Source: an uncultured Paraprevotella sp. (lineage in GTDB: Bacteria > Bacteroidota > Bacteroidia > Bacteroidales > Bacteroidaceae). Taken from it: a stretch of 51,763 nt of DNA. The stretch lies in contig CALULT010000016.1 in NCBI GenBank assembly GCA_944321565.1, forward strand, positions 1 through 51,763, in the 5' to 3' direction. This document shows, piece by piece, positions 7,643-15,797 of this stretch. Below the pieces are notes generated by a model. The model made no database searches, was not told where the DNA came from, and was given only the letters and a program-made list of their open reading frames with translations. Each line of letters opens with the position of its first letter. Within the stretch, counting starts at the first letter, position 1. The translations under genes were made by a program, and so were the position numbers.

Positions 7643-9196
7643 TTATAAAGGTATATTGCCATGCTTCTTCACCGGGTTGGACAAGCTCTTTGTCCGCAAC
7701 TGCGCCAAGGCACGGATGACGCGGAAGCGCGTGTTGCGCGGCTCAATCACGTCGTCGATGTAGCCATACTTCGCCGCCTGGTAGGGATTGGTGAAGAGCT
7801 TGTTGTACTCGTCTTCCTTCTCCTTCAGGAATGCCTGCGGGTCTTCTGCCGCCTTCGCCTCCTTGGCGTAGAGCACGGCCACCGCGCCCTCGGCACCCAT
7901 CACCGCAATCTCGGCCGAAGGCCAGGCGTAATTGATGTCGCCACGCAGCTGCTTGCAGCTCATCACGATGTGGGAACCGCCGTAGCTCTTGCGCAACGTC
8001 ACCGTCACCTTGGGCACCGTGGCCTCGCCATAGGCGTAAAGCAGCTTCGCACCGTGGAGGATGACGGCGTTGTATTCCTGGCCCGTGCCCGGGAGGAAGC
8101 CCGGCACATCGACCAGCGTCACCAACGGGATGTTGAACGCGTCGCAGAAACGCACGAAGCGCGCACCCTTGCGGCTCGCGTTGCAGTCGAGCACACCGGC
8201 GTAACATTTGGGCTGGTTGGCCACGATGCCCACGCTCTGCCCGTTGAAGCGGGCGAAACCCACGATGATATTCTTCGCGTAGTCCGGCTGCACCTCGAAG
8301 AACTCGCCGTTGTCCACAATCGCACCGATGACCTCGTACATGTCGTAGGCCTGGTTCGGGTTGTCAGGGATAATCTCGTTGAGGAAGTCCTCCACGCGGT
8401 TGATGGGGTCGGTGCATTCCACGCGCGGAGCTTCCTCCATGTTATTCTGCGGAATATAACTGATCAACGTGCGGATCATCTGCATCGCCTCTTCCTCCGT
8501 GGCCGCCGTGAAGTGCGTCACGCCCGACTTGGACGCATGCACGCTCGCGCCGCCCAAATCTTCCTGCGACACGTCCTCGCCCGTCACCGTCTTCACCACC
8601 TTCGGCCCGGTGAGGAACATGTAAGACGTGCCTTCCATCATCAAAGTGAAGTCTGTCAAGGCCGGGGAATAGACCGCACCGCCGGCGCACGGGCCGAAGA
8701 TGCCTGAAATCTGAGGAATCACGCCTGAAGCCATGATGTTGCGCTGGAAAATCTCAGCAAAACCACCCAAGGCATTGATACCCTCCTGGATGCGCGCGCC
8801 GCCGGAGTCGTTCAGCCCGATGCAGGGCGCACCCATCTTCATGGCCTGGTCCATCACCTTGCAGATTTTCTCGGCCATCGTCTCGGACAGCGAGCCGCCG
8901 TTGACGGTGAAGTCCTGCGCGAAGACATAAACCAAGCGGCCATCAATGGTGCCGCTGCCGGTCACCACGCCGTCGCCCAGGAACTGCTTCTTCTCCATGC
9001 CGAAGTTCGTGCAGCGGTGGAGCTTGAACATGTCCATCTCCTCGAAGCTGCCCTCGTCCAGCAACATGTCGATGCGCTCGCGGGCCGTGTATTTGCCTTT
9101 GGCATGCTGTTTTTCAATTGCCTTCTCGCCTCCCCCCATACGGGCCTTGGCACGAAGTTCCACTAATTCTCTGATTTTTTCTGTTTGGACACTCAT
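7643..9196 (-). CDS. mmdA: Methylmalonyl-CoA decarboxylase alpha / propionyl-CoA carboxylase carboxyltransferase subunit
   Basis: A 517-residue carboxyltransferase with two crotonase-like halves, the usual family length. Recognisable stretches are [14 protein letters not shown] (about 75-88), [27 protein letters not shown] (CoA/oxyanion region of the first half) and [13 protein letters not shown] in the second half. It moves the carboxyl group between methylmalonyl-CoA and biotin on the carrier encoded two genes downstream. With the epimerase gene immediately upstream it fits the succinate-to-propionate pathway typical of Bacteroidales. In the cytoplasm, or membrane-attached if a beta subunit exists elsewhere. 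Confidence 0.93.
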   Translation of the reverse strand: MSVQTEKIRELVELRAKARMGGGEKAIEKQHAKGKYTARERIDMLLDEGSFEEMDMFKLHRCTNFGMEKKQFLGDGVVTGSGTIDGRLVYVFAQDFTVNGGSLSETMAEKICKVMDQAMKMGAPCIGLNDSGGARIQEGINALGGFAEIFQRNIMASGVIPQISGIFGPCAGGAVYSPALTDFTLMMEGTSYMFLTGPKVVKTVTGEDVSQEDLGGASVHASKSGVTHFTAATEEEAMQMIRTLISYIPQNNMEEAPRVECTDPINRVEDFLNEIIPDNPNQAYDMYEVIGAIVDNGEFFEVQPDYAKNIIVGFARFNGQSVGIVANQPKCYAGVLDCNASRKGARFVRFCDAFNIPLVTLVDVPGFLPGTGQEYNAVILHGAKLLYAYGEATVPKVTVTLRKSYGGSHIVMSCKQLRGDINYAWPSAEIAVMGAEGAVAVLYAKEAKAAEDPQAFLKEKEDEYNKLFTNPYQAAKYGYIDDVIEPRNTRFRVIRALAQLRTKSLSNPVKKHGNIPL

Positions 9197-9243
9197 AATG
9201 TTTGCTTATTATGTTTTTAGGCTTGCCCCCTTTAAACGACCAA

Positions 9244-9283
9244 CCAGCGGAACGCCTGCAAAAAGAGCAAGCATTTCCGCTGG
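9244..9283. other. Inverted repeat between mce and mmdA
   Basis: Perfect 9-nt arms (CCAGCGGAA at 9244-9252, TTCCGCTGG at 9275-9283) in the 156-nt gap between mce and mmdA. It could be a partial terminator that sets the ratio of epimerase to carboxylase, or an mRNA processing site. Confidence 0.35.
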
Positions 9284-9352
9284 AAGTATAAGATTCAAGG
9301 GCGCGCCTTCTGATGAAATTCAAAAATTTGCAGACAATTCACTTCTTACGCC

Positions 9353-9757
9353 TTAGTGTTCGCAAAGTTCAGTCAGGATGCCGCAAGTGGATTTCGGATG
9401 CAAGAATGCAATCTGCAGTTTCTCCGCACCCGGCCGCGGAGCCTTGTCGATGAGACGAATGCCTTTTTCATCGCACTCGGCCAAAGCGTTGGCCACACCG
9501 TCTTCGATGCAAAAAGCCACGTGGTGTACACCGCGCCCGCCTTTTTCGAGGAACTTGGCGATGGTGCTGTCGGGGCTGGTCGGCTCCAAAAGTTCAATCT
9601 TCACTTCTCCCACTTTCAGGAAAGCGGTTTTCACTTTCTGGTCGGCTACTTCTTCGATGTTGTAGCACTTCAGGCCCAATACGTTCTCAAAGTAGGGCAG
9701 TGCGGCCTCGATGCTCTCCACTGCGATACCCAAATGTTCGATGTGTGAAATCTTCAT
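9353..9757 (-). CDS. mce: Methylmalonyl-CoA epimerase
   Basis: A 134-residue VOC-fold enzyme. The metal ligands expected for the family are present: His in HIEHLGIAV (residue 8), His in GVHHVAF (near residue 77) and Glu near the C-terminus (LTELCEH). It interconverts (2R)- and (2S)-methylmalonyl-CoA, linking the mutase product with the stereoisomer used by the carboxylase encoded downstream. A minus-strand TACTTTTG box at 9807-9814 is a likely promoter and would give a leader of about 45 nt. The mutase genes are not in the window. Confidence 0.93.
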   Translation of the reverse strand: MKISHIEHLGIAVESIEAALPYFENVLGLKCYNIEEVADQKVKTAFLKVGEVKIELLEPTSPDSTIAKFLEKGGRGVHHVAFCIEDGVANALAECDEKGIRLIDKAPRPGAEKLQIAFLHPKSTCGILTELCEH

Positions 9758-9806
9758 GACTAATGATTTTAACCGTTTTGCACGTTACCGTGCGTAAATC
9801 TTGGGG

Positions 9807-9814
9807 CAAAAGTA
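9807..9814 (-). promoter_or_regulatory. Candidate -7 box for mce operon
   Basis: Minus-strand TACTTTTG matches TAnnTTTG. No good TTTG was found at the expected -33 distance. Confidence 0.45.
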
Positions 9815-9872
9815 CGCATTTTGACGCGAAGAAAGAAATAATCCCGCCTTTTTTTGATTTTTCTATCGGACT

Positions 9873-10961
9873 TCAACGTTTGACGAAACCAATCTTGAGG
9901 TTCAGTTTCAGATAATAAGCACGGTTTTCGCGTTCCAACTCACCATACTTGTCCTTCTCCGGGTTGCTTTTCTCCAACCGGGTGTGGGTGAAGAGGAAAT
10001 CGGCAAAAGTCTGGCGTTCCGTCTTACGGTAAGCCAACATGCCCCCCTGCGCGTCCACCATCACAAAACCCGCCACGGCGGATTCCGTGCCGTCATACTG
10101 CTTGGACGGACGCATCCCAAGAGCAACAGCCATAAGGAATTCCTTGATTTTATGGCGGTAGTAAGCGTGTTTACGAATCAGTTCTTCCTTTATTTTCAAC
10201 GGATTCCGCTCTTCGACCACGACCGCCAGCTCGTCCACACGGCTAATGTTGTCCAAATGCAGGGTGCGCACCATCTCTCCCAACACACGCGGGAAGTTCA
10301 AGTCTATCAGACAGAGGTTGCTGCGGAACACCTTGTCGGCCACGTCGTTGAACTTCAACACGCCGCCCAGGCTTTCGATATACAGCATACGGCGCCCCAC
10401 TTCGTCGGGGTTTTCCGGGTTATCCGTATAGTTGATTTTCTGTACCGTAGGCTGGGAAAAACGCGCACCGGTCTGTTCAAACTTCAGGTTGGCCGTGCGC
10501 CCGCCATCCAACAACGGCGGCATGGCGCAAAGGCGTGAATAAACGCGAAAGCCCATCGGCGGAAAAGCAGCATCGTGGAACGTGAGATAGAAGTCCGTAC
10601 GGTCATCAGTCCGGGCTTCCATGTCGTAAATCTTCAGCGCATCGAGAAACTCCTCCACCCCTTCCGGAGCTTCCACTTCCTCTTTACGGCATTGCCCGAG
10701 CGCGTCCAGTATCAACTGGGCCACCGTGGAGAAATCCTCGCGCGGAAACCGTTCCTCCATCTGCTCCCCTTTAACCCGTATCTCACTCTTCCCTATCGTA
10801 TAGACACGCTTACCGTCATGTTCCTGCCGGACAATCTGCGCAATGGGCAACACGCGCCCCGAAGGCTTTCCGGCTTCATTGCCCAGCGCGATTTCACCTC
10901 GCCCCAGCAAGGCGAAGAACACATACAGTTCATTCCACTCTCTTCTTGTAGCTGTCAGCAT
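9873..10961 (-). CDS. HpaII-family type II restriction endonuclease
   Basis: A 362-residue protein that matches the HpaII restriction endonuclease family along its length. Recognised stretches include EWNELYVFFALL at the N-terminus, FLDALKIYDMEARTDDRTDF (about 105-125), LLDGGRTANLKFEQTG (about 150-165), GGVLKFNDVADKVFRSNL and the C-terminal LERENRAYYLKLNLKIG. Members cut at CCGG unless the site is methylated. No cytosine methyltransferase is found next to it or anywhere in the window, so protection must come from elsewhere or the enzyme may be inactive or of changed specificity. It follows the Rpn-family gene by 18 bp and is probably co-transcribed with it. Confidence 0.85.
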   Translation of the reverse strand: MLTATRREWNELYVFFALLGRGEIALGNEAGKPSGRVLPIAQIVRQEHDGKRVYTIGKSEIRVKGEQMEERFPREDFSTVAQLILDALGQCRKEEVEAPEGVEEFLDALKIYDMEARTDDRTDFYLTFHDAAFPPMGFRVYSRLCAMPPLLDGGRTANLKFEQTGARFSQPTVQKINYTDNPENPDEVGRRMLYIESLGGVLKFNDVADKVFRSNLCLIDLNFPRVLGEMVRTLHLDNISRVDELAVVVEERNPLKIKEELIRKHAYYRHKIKEFLMAVALGMRPSKQYDGTESAVAGFVMVDAQGGMLAYRKTERQTFADFLFTHTRLEKSNPEKDKYGELERENRAYYLKLNLKIGFVKR

Positions 10962-10979
10962 ATTCTTTTCTGTATAAAG

Positions 10980-11864
10980 TTACAATCCGGCAATGTCGTC
11001 CAGTGTCAATCCGGTAGCCTGCGCGATGGACTCTGCCGTCATCCCCATCCGCTTGAGGTTGCGGGCCACATCCGCTTTGCCTTGTGCCAAACCTTCCGCC
11101 TTGCCTTGTGCCAAACCTTCCGCCTTGCCTTGCGCCAAACCTTCCGCCTTGCCTTGTTGCCGTTCATATTCCATGATGGCCATTTGATCGCGATAGACCT
11201 TGATGCTCTCGTCATATTTCATACGGTCTTCCTTGCTCATGGCGGCAATGTCCACTATCTGCTCCAGCTTCTGGAATACTGCCATGCGAGCCTTGAAAGG
11301 CAACCTCTGCAATGTCTCCATATTCTTCAACACATAAATCCAACGTTCGAAATCTGTCTCGCATTCGCTCTCTTCTTTTGTGAACGAGGGCAACTCTATG
11401 AAAATATAACGCATCTTGTCGGTGAACAGCTCATGCGTGTCGCGGTCGGAAAGCACGATGTCCGTGCGCAATTTCCGTGGAAGGTCCGTCAAGCTGAAAT
11501 TGAGAAAGAATACGCCATAGACAGCTTTCAGGTTGAATTTCCAATCCACGCCTTTCTCGCCTTGGCGAGCGATGGCCTGCGAAAGGTAATACAATGCCCG
11601 TTCACGGAAATTGACATGCTCTTTGTTCTGCATCTCCACGATGAACTGTTCGTCGTTTTCATCCGTGCAATACACATCGTAAATCAATCCGCGGTCTTTC
11701 TCAAATATAGGAAGCAGTTCCTTATCCAGGAATTTGATGTCCTTCACCTGCCGCTCTCCGTCCAGCAAGGCGTTGAGGAAGTCAATCAACAAATCCTTGT
11801 TGATTTCCTGCCCGAAGATGCGCTTGAAACCCACATCCGTAAAAGGATTAATGAACTTTCCCAT
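10980..11864 (-). CDS. Rpn-family recombination-promoting nuclease / putative transposase
   Basis: A 294-residue PD-(D/E)XK-type protein that starts MGKFINPFTDVGFKRIFG, the usual Rpn/PDDEXK_2 beginning. A frame 14 codons longer exists, but the promoter box at 11893-11900 lies inside it. The nuclease core reads YDVYCTDENDEQFIVEMQNK (about 65-85), which supplies the D and ExQ of the motif. The C-terminal part holds at least three tandem QGKAEGLA octapeptides from 24-bp DNA repeats, then a short helix-turn-helix-like end. Rpn proteins promote recombination in vivo and cut DNA; a defence role has been proposed for some. No terminal inverted repeats mark it as part of an insertion sequence. Confidence 0.85.
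   Translation of the reverse strand: MGKFINPFTDVGFKRIFGQEINKDLLIDFLNALLDGERQVKDIKFLDKELLPIFEKDRGLIYDVYCTDENDEQFIVEMQNKEHVNFRERALYYLSQAIARQGEKGVDWKFNLKAVYGVFFLNFSLTDLPRKLRTDIVLSDRDTHELFTDKMRYIFIELPSFTKEESECETDFERWIYVLKNMETLQRLPFKARMAVFQKLEQIVDIAAMSKEDRMKYDESIKVYRDQMAIMEYERQQGKAEGLAQGKAEGLAQGKAEGLAQGKADVARNLKRMGMTAESIAQATGLTLDDIAGL
11077..11161 (-). repeat. 24-bp tandem repeats inside the Rpn gene
   Basis: Three units of 24 bp at 11077-11100, 11101-11124 and 11125-11148 plus a partial fourth encode QGKAEGLA repeats. Units differ at one position at most, so copy number could change by slippage without shifting the frame. Confidence 0.85.
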
Positions 11865-11892
11865 ATTTTCCCGTTTTATGATTCTTGAAATA

Positions 11893-12003
11893 CAAAGATA
11901 ATGCAAACCGAGTGCAAGACAAAATAAACTTGTTTATTTTTTCATGCCAAGTTTACTGCTTATCTTAAGCAAAAGCAACGCAAACCAAGCGCAGGAGAAA
12001 AAC
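11893..12003 (-). promoter_or_regulatory. Repeated promoter element upstream of the Rpn gene
   Basis: On the minus strand TTTTG (plus 11920-11924), 19 nt, TATCTTTG (plus 11893-11900). Adjacent is a perfect dyad AAAATAAAC-TT-GTTTATTTT around 11921-11940. A degenerate second copy starts near 11970, about 77 bp away, and runs to about 12003. The same element occurs at 12486 and, in three tandem copies, at 22305-22521. Expected start of the mRNA is near 11887, 23 nt before the ATG. Confidence 0.7.
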
Positions 12004-12006
12004 AGT

Positions 12007-12480
12007 TCATTCCGCGCCACCCCTTTCTGTTTCAAGCAATCCCGCACAGGCATCCTCCAAAATGTCGAGCACGTTCTCGAAACCGGAAGCCCCGCCGTAG
12101 TACGGGTCGGGCACGTGGTCCACCACCTTCAGCCGGCAATAGTCCGTCATGCGCACCACCTTGCGTTCCTCGTCCAATCCGGGTGCCATCGCCTTCAGCT
12201 TGCTGATGTTGCGGTCGTCCATGCCCACAATCAGGTCGAAGTCGAAAAAGTCATTATAGCGCACGGGGCGCGACAAGTGGGTGATATGGTATCCCCGACG
12301 GGCGGCATGCGCCCTCATCCGTGAGTCTGCCGGCTCACCCTCATGATAGTCTATCAATCCCGCCGAGTCGAGGAAAAACTCCCTGGCCAGTCCCGCATCA
12401 GCGACCATTGTACGCATAATCTCTTCCGCCGCACTGGAACGACATATATTCCCTAAACAAACAAATAAGATTTTCTTCAT
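12007..12480 (-). CDS. Low-molecular-weight protein tyrosine phosphatase
   Basis: A 157-residue enzyme. The P-loop CLGNICRS (residues 8-15, C-x5-R) sits right at the N-terminus and the general-acid loop is DPYYG (about 124-128), both standard for the family. The start at 12480 is fixed because the P-loop strand begins at once, and because the promoter box is at 12486-12493. An upstream in-frame ATG at 12540 lies outside the transcript. The mRNA should therefore have almost no leader. Such phosphatases often reverse BY-kinase action in polysaccharide export; a Wzc-type kinase is encoded 13 kb away, but a link is only an inference. Confidence 0.9.
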   Translation of the reverse strand: MKKILFVCLGNICRSSAAEEIMRTMVADAGLAREFFLDSAGLIDYHEGEPADSRMRAHAARRGYHITHLSRPVRYNDFFDFDLIVGMDDRNISKLKAMAPGLDEERKVVRMTDYCRLKVVDHVPDPYYGGASGFENVLDILEDACAGLLETERGGAE

Positions 12481-12485
12481 GCGTA

Positions 12486-12555
12486 CAAAGATAATATAAA
12501 CCCAGCGCAAAACAAAAGAAATATTTGTTTTTAGTGCCAAGATGCCGTTTATCTA
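12486..12555 (-). promoter_or_regulatory. Repeated promoter element upstream of the phosphatase gene
   Basis: Minus-strand TTTTG (plus 12513-12517), 19 nt, TATCTTTG (plus 12486-12493). A diverged copy of the element also found at 11893 and 22305, with arms AAACAAA/TTTGTTT around the -33 box. The last G of the -7 box is only 6 nt from the start codon. Confidence 0.7.
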
Positions 12556-12669
12556 ACAGGAAGCCCCGGCAAGACCGGACAATCCGCCACAGAAAAAAAC
12601 ACATCACGTCACTTTCTCCATGGCTAAAACGCCGTAGAGAAAGTGAATCGCAATGTTTGCAAGCGAACT

Positions 12670-13152
12670 CTACCAACTATGGGTGTATGTCCCGCTTCCA
12701 CTGCCCCACAACTGGCTGGCAGGCAAAGTCGTGATGCTTCCATACAAGCCTTCGCCACGAATACCGGCAGGCGCACTGGTCGGCGCAGTGGCCGAATAAC
12801 TATAATCCGCAGAAAAGCGGATAGCAGCCCGGTTGCCCGCGAAATCGGACGGCAAACGAATGCCGATATACGGGTCACCCTTGTCCACATCATAGACCAC
12901 TTCATAGTCTTTGGAGAAAGTTGTGTCCTGGCATTCCACACGCCATTGGTATTCTGCCTTGAACAACAAATCGCCTAAAGAGGATTGCACCGCAGTGATG
13001 GTCACAGAATCTCCGGGATTCCAAACCAACGGTTCAATACGGAAACCCGCAAAAGCAGGCAAAGTGCAGACTTGCTCGTCTTCCTCGCAGGCATTCAGTG
13101 TCAAGAAAGCCACTCCGAGGCAAGCCAATCCTATCCAAGAATTCATTTTCAT
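12670..13152 (-). CDS. Predicted lipoprotein of unknown function
   Basis: A 160-residue protein with a signal peptide and lipobox LNAC (Cys 22), followed at once by acidic residues EEDEQ. Such acid-rich starts are often seen in surface lipoproteins of Bacteroidetes. The rest is rich in Ser, Thr, Tyr and beta-type sequence, with PLVWNPGDSVTITA near residue 41 that resembles the start of an Ig-like or PKD-like domain. No catalytic motif is seen. It is the last gene of the nitroreductase-DUF2520-kdsC-maf operon, 13 bp after maf. Confidence 0.75.
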   Translation of the reverse strand: MKMNSWIGLACLGVAFLTLNACEEDEQVCTLPAFAGFRIEPLVWNPGDSVTITAVQSSLGDLLFKAEYQWRVECQDTTFSKDYEVVYDVDKGDPYIGIRLPSDFAGNRAAIRFSADYSYSATAPTSAPAGIRGEGLYGSITTLPASQLWGSGSGTYTHSW

Positions 13153-13165
13153 CGTATTCTTCTTT

Positions 13166-13747
13166 TTATAACGTTTTCAATTCCTTATACAACCGCTGCA
13201 CGGGAAGCCCCATGACGTTGAAGTAAGAGCCGCGCAGCGAAGACACTCCTACATAGCCTATCCATTCCTGAATGCCGTATGCCCCAGCCTTGTCCAACGG
13301 CTGGTAGCGGGACACATAATAATTGATTTCTTCTTCCGTGAGCACATCGAAGGTCACTTCGCTCGTCACGGAAAACGTCTTTTTCATCGACCGGGCAAGT
13401 AAAGTCACCCCCGTAATGACCTGGTGCGTCCGCCCGGAAAGCTTGCGCAACATCTCCCGCGCTTCGGCCTCATCCTTGGGCTTTCCCAGCACTTGGCCAT
13501 CAGCCCACACGATGGTGTCCGCCGTGATAATCAAATCGTCCGGTTGCATGACCGCTTCGTAAGCCCCGGCCTTCTCTCTGGAGATGTATTGCGGAATCTC
13601 CTCGGCAGCCAATCCCGCCGGATAGGACTCATCGATGCCCGGCAACACCCGTACCTCGTAATCAATGTCCAGTCCTGCCAAGAGTTCCCTGCGCCGCGGG
13701 GAATTACTGGCCAACACAATATGGTATTTCTTCAGATTGTCCAACAT
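13166..13747 (-). CDS. maf: Maf-like nucleotide pyrophosphatase
   Basis: A 193-residue house-cleaning enzyme that hydrolyses non-canonical or modified nucleoside triphosphates (dTTP/UTP type in one Maf class). The substrate-loop motif ASNSPRRRELL is at residues 13-23 and the metal-binding ADTIVWADG near 75-83, followed by LGKPKDEAEA and SGRTHQVITG, all in family order. Normal length. It is 31 bp after kdsC in a five-gene minus-strand operon. Confidence 0.92.
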   Translation of the reverse strand: MLDNLKKYHIVLASNSPRRRELLAGLDIDYEVRVLPGIDESYPAGLAAEEIPQYISREKAGAYEAVMQPDDLIITADTIVWADGQVLGKPKDEAEAREMLRKLSGRTHQVITGVTLLARSMKKTFSVTSEVTFDVLTEEEINYYVSRYQPLDKAGAYGIQEWIGYVGVSSLRGSYFNVMGLPVQRLYKELKTL

Positions 13748-13778
13748 GTTTCTTACACCTTATTATATATATGCATCT

Positions 13779-14297
13779 TCACCAGCCAAAGGCTTTCTCG
13801 TCCTTCAGCCACTTGCCCTGCGACCGCAAGACTTGTTCTATCACATCGCGACCGCAGCCGTAGCCGCCACGCAAATGTGATATATAAATGGCTGCTTCCT
13901 TTATTTCGGGTGCAGCATCCGCCGGCGCGCACGGGCAACCCACGCGCCGCATCACCTCGTAATCGGGAATGTCATCACCCATATAGAGCACCTCTTCGTC
14001 TGTCAAGCCATATTTCCGCAACCATTCTTCGTATGTCTTGATTTTGACAGCACATCCCAAATACACGTCCGGCACGCCAAGATTCTCATAACGCCGGCGC
14101 ACGGCTTCGGTACGTCCACCGGTGATAATAGCCACGTGCAACCCCATCTTGACCGCCAACTGGAGAGCATAACCGTCCTTGATGTTCACCGTGCGCATCG
14201 GCTCGCCCCCAGGATGCAACAGGATTGTCTCCCCACTCAGCACCCCATCCACGTCGAACGCCAATGCTTTGATTTTCTTTAAATCGTAATTTATCAT
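13779..14297 (-). CDS. kdsC: KdsC-like 3-deoxy-D-manno-octulosonate 8-phosphate phosphatase
   Basis: A 172-residue HAD phosphatase of the capless KdsC type. Motif I is [10 protein letters not shown] (residues 13-22), motif II is IITGG (about 57-61), Lys of motif III is in CAVKIKT, and motif IV is YMGDDIPD (about 105-112). It should release phosphate from KDO-8-phosphate in lipid A core synthesis. Homologues act on related sugars, so specificity is inferred. It starts 5 bp after the DUF2520 gene. Confidence 0.88.
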   Translation of the reverse strand: MINYDLKKIKALAFDVDGVLSGETILLHPGGEPMRTVNIKDGYALQLAVKMGLHVAIITGGRTEAVRRRYENLGVPDVYLGCAVKIKTYEEWLRKYGLTDEEVLYMGDDIPDYEVMRRVGCPCAPADAAPEIKEAAIYISHLRGGYGCGRDVIEQVLRSQGKWLKDEKAFGW

Positions 14298-14302
14298 TTC
14301 AC

Positions 14303-15088
14303 TTATTTCCTTTCTTTCCGCAAAGCCAAACGATGGATGCTTTGACTCATCAGCCCATAAAGCCCCTGCAATCCCTCGTCATCCGCCAACAAGTCCATCT
14401 GCTTGTCAATGACATTGCGGTCGTAGCGCACGGCCGGCCCCGTTTGAGCCTCCCGAGGAGCAATCCGATGCACCTTGCGGGCTGTCTCGTCAATAAGCGG
14501 AAGCATCACATCGAACGGGATGCCTTCTTTCTCCAACACCTCCGCCGAAAGCGCATAGCAATGGTTGGCAAAATTGCAGGCAAACACCGCAGCCAAATGC
14601 AAATAGCGGCGTTTCGCCGTGGACATCTCCATGACCCGCCCCGACACAGACTCGGCCAACTGCCGCACCTGCGCGAGCGAAGCCTCATCCGAAGCCTCCA
14701 CGAAACAAGGAATCTCCCGGAAATCGACATCCACCGTGCGGGAAAAAGACTGCATGGGATAACATACACCATAATGTGCGGCATGCCCCCGGAACACATC
14801 CATCGGCATACTGCCGGCCGTGTGGATACAAAGAGCCTGGCCTATACACGGGGCTATCCGGGCAACCAATTCCTCCAAGACGCTGTCCTTCACTGAAAAG
14901 ACATACACATCTGCCCCCGTCAAGATGTCCTCCACACGGTCAGTTGCGGCACAATGCAAACGGGCGGCCAAGGCGGACGCCGATGCTTCCGTGCGGCTGA
15001 ACACTTGAAGCGTTTCATGACCGGCCCGCGCCAAAGCCACGCCCAATTGCGTGGCCAAGTTGCCCGCCCCTATCCAAACGACTTTCAT
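14303..15088 (-). CDS. Rossmann-fold / DUF2520 dehydrogenase-like protein
   Basis: A 261-residue protein with an N-terminal NAD(P)-binding fold ([20 protein letters not shown], residues 4-23, kept here in its GxGNxA form) and a C-terminal all-helical DUF2520 domain (about 125-260) like that of 6-phosphogluconate dehydrogenase-type enzymes. Segments AGSMPMD and YPMQSFSR are typical of the family. The substrate is not known. Its ATG overlaps the nitroreductase stop by 4 bp, so translation is coupled. Confidence 0.85.
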   Translation of the reverse strand: MKVVWIGAGNLATQLGVALARAGHETLQVFSRTEASASALAARLHCAATDRVEDILTGADVYVFSVKDSVLEELVARIAPCIGQALCIHTAGSMPMDVFRGHAAHYGVCYPMQSFSRTVDVDFREIPCFVEASDEASLAQVRQLAESVSGRVMEMSTAKRRYLHLAAVFACNFANHCYALSAEVLEKEGIPFDVMLPLIDETARKVHRIAPREAQTGPAVRYDRNVIDKQMDLLADDEGLQGLYGLMSQSIHRLALRKERK

Positions 15089-15627
15089 GCCTGCTGGTTG
15101 TCAAACGTATTGATGTGTACCTTCTCCCACAACAAGCGGTCTTCGTTGAAAGGCTTGCGTTCCATGCCCTTGTGCCCCACGGCCACGATGGACAACACCC
15201 GCAGATGCTCCGGCACACGAAGGATGGCGCGCACCATTTCCTCGGCAGGTTTGCCGTCGGCCATGGCACGGTTGCGGATTTGCACCCAGCAAGCCCCCAG
15301 CCCCAAGTCCTCGGCCTGGAGAAGCATCATGGTAGTGGCCACAGAAGCATCCTCCACCCACACATCGCTTTTCGCGGGGTCTGCCAACACGGCCACCGCC
15401 AACGGCGCGCCTTCGATGAGCTCCGCCCCTTGTTCCTTGCAATGGGCCAACTGTTTCAAAAGTTCCTTGTCGTCCACCACCACGAACTCCCAAGGATGGC
15501 AGCCTTTCGAAGAAGGTGCCATGAGGGCAGACCGCAAAAGTGCCACCACTTCGTCCTGGGTAAGTTCCTCGTCCGTGAACTTCCGCATGCTGCGGCGTAT
15601 TTTGATTAATTCGCTGAATTTTTCCAT
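15085..15627 (-). CDS. Nitroreductase-family flavoprotein
   Basis: A 180-residue FMN-dependent oxidoreductase starting MEKFSELIKIRRSMRKF; the IRRSMR motif at residues 9-14 binds the FMN phosphate. Further family stretches are RSALMAPSSKGCHPWEFVVV and LGACWVQIRNR. A frame starting at 15672 exists, but the TATCTTTG box at 15662-15669 is within it; a start at 15648 is also possible but would leave almost no leader. Substrate unknown; homologues reduce nitro compounds, quinones or flavins. First gene of a five-gene operon. Confidence 0.88.
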   Translation of the reverse strand: MEKFSELIKIRRSMRKFTDEELTQDEVVALLRSALMAPSSKGCHPWEFVVVDDKELLKQLAHCKEQGAELIEGAPLAVAVLADPAKSDVWVEDASVATTMMLLQAEDLGLGACWVQIRNRAMADGKPAEEMVRAILRVPEHLRVLSIVAVGHKGMERKPFNEDRLLWEKVHINTFDNQQA

Positions 15628-15661
15628 ACCTTGTTTTCTCGTTTCCATTTTGTAATCTAGG

Positions 15662-15669
15662 CAAAGATA
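15662..15669 (-). promoter_or_regulatory. -7 box of the nitroreductase operon
   Basis: Minus-strand TATCTTTG. It places the mRNA start near 15656 and rules out the start codon at 15672. Confidence 0.55.
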
Positions 15670-15755
15670 CATGATTTATCGTTTATGGGAAAAAGAATCC
15701 AGCACAGAATCGACGGTTTTGGCAAATAAATCGCCGGGATTTATACAAAAAAGCG

Positions 15756-15763
15756 TATTTTTG
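15756..15763 (+). promoter_or_regulatory. -7 box of the TonB-dependent receptor gene
   Basis: TATTTTTG on the plus strand, 34 nt before the start codon at 15798. No clear TTTG is seen at -33. Confidence 0.5.
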
Positions 15764-15797
15764 CGTTGTTTAAAAAGCAATATCGAATAAATAAAAC

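Noticed and set aside
9197-9352. Cobalamin riboswitch before the carboxylase gene
   Set aside because: The methylmalonyl context suggested it, but no B12-box-like sequence or complex fold was seen, only a 9-bp inverted repeat.
9873-11906. Insertion sequence or composite element
   Set aside because: The Rpn family is called putative transposase, but no terminal inverted repeats or target duplication could be found around it.
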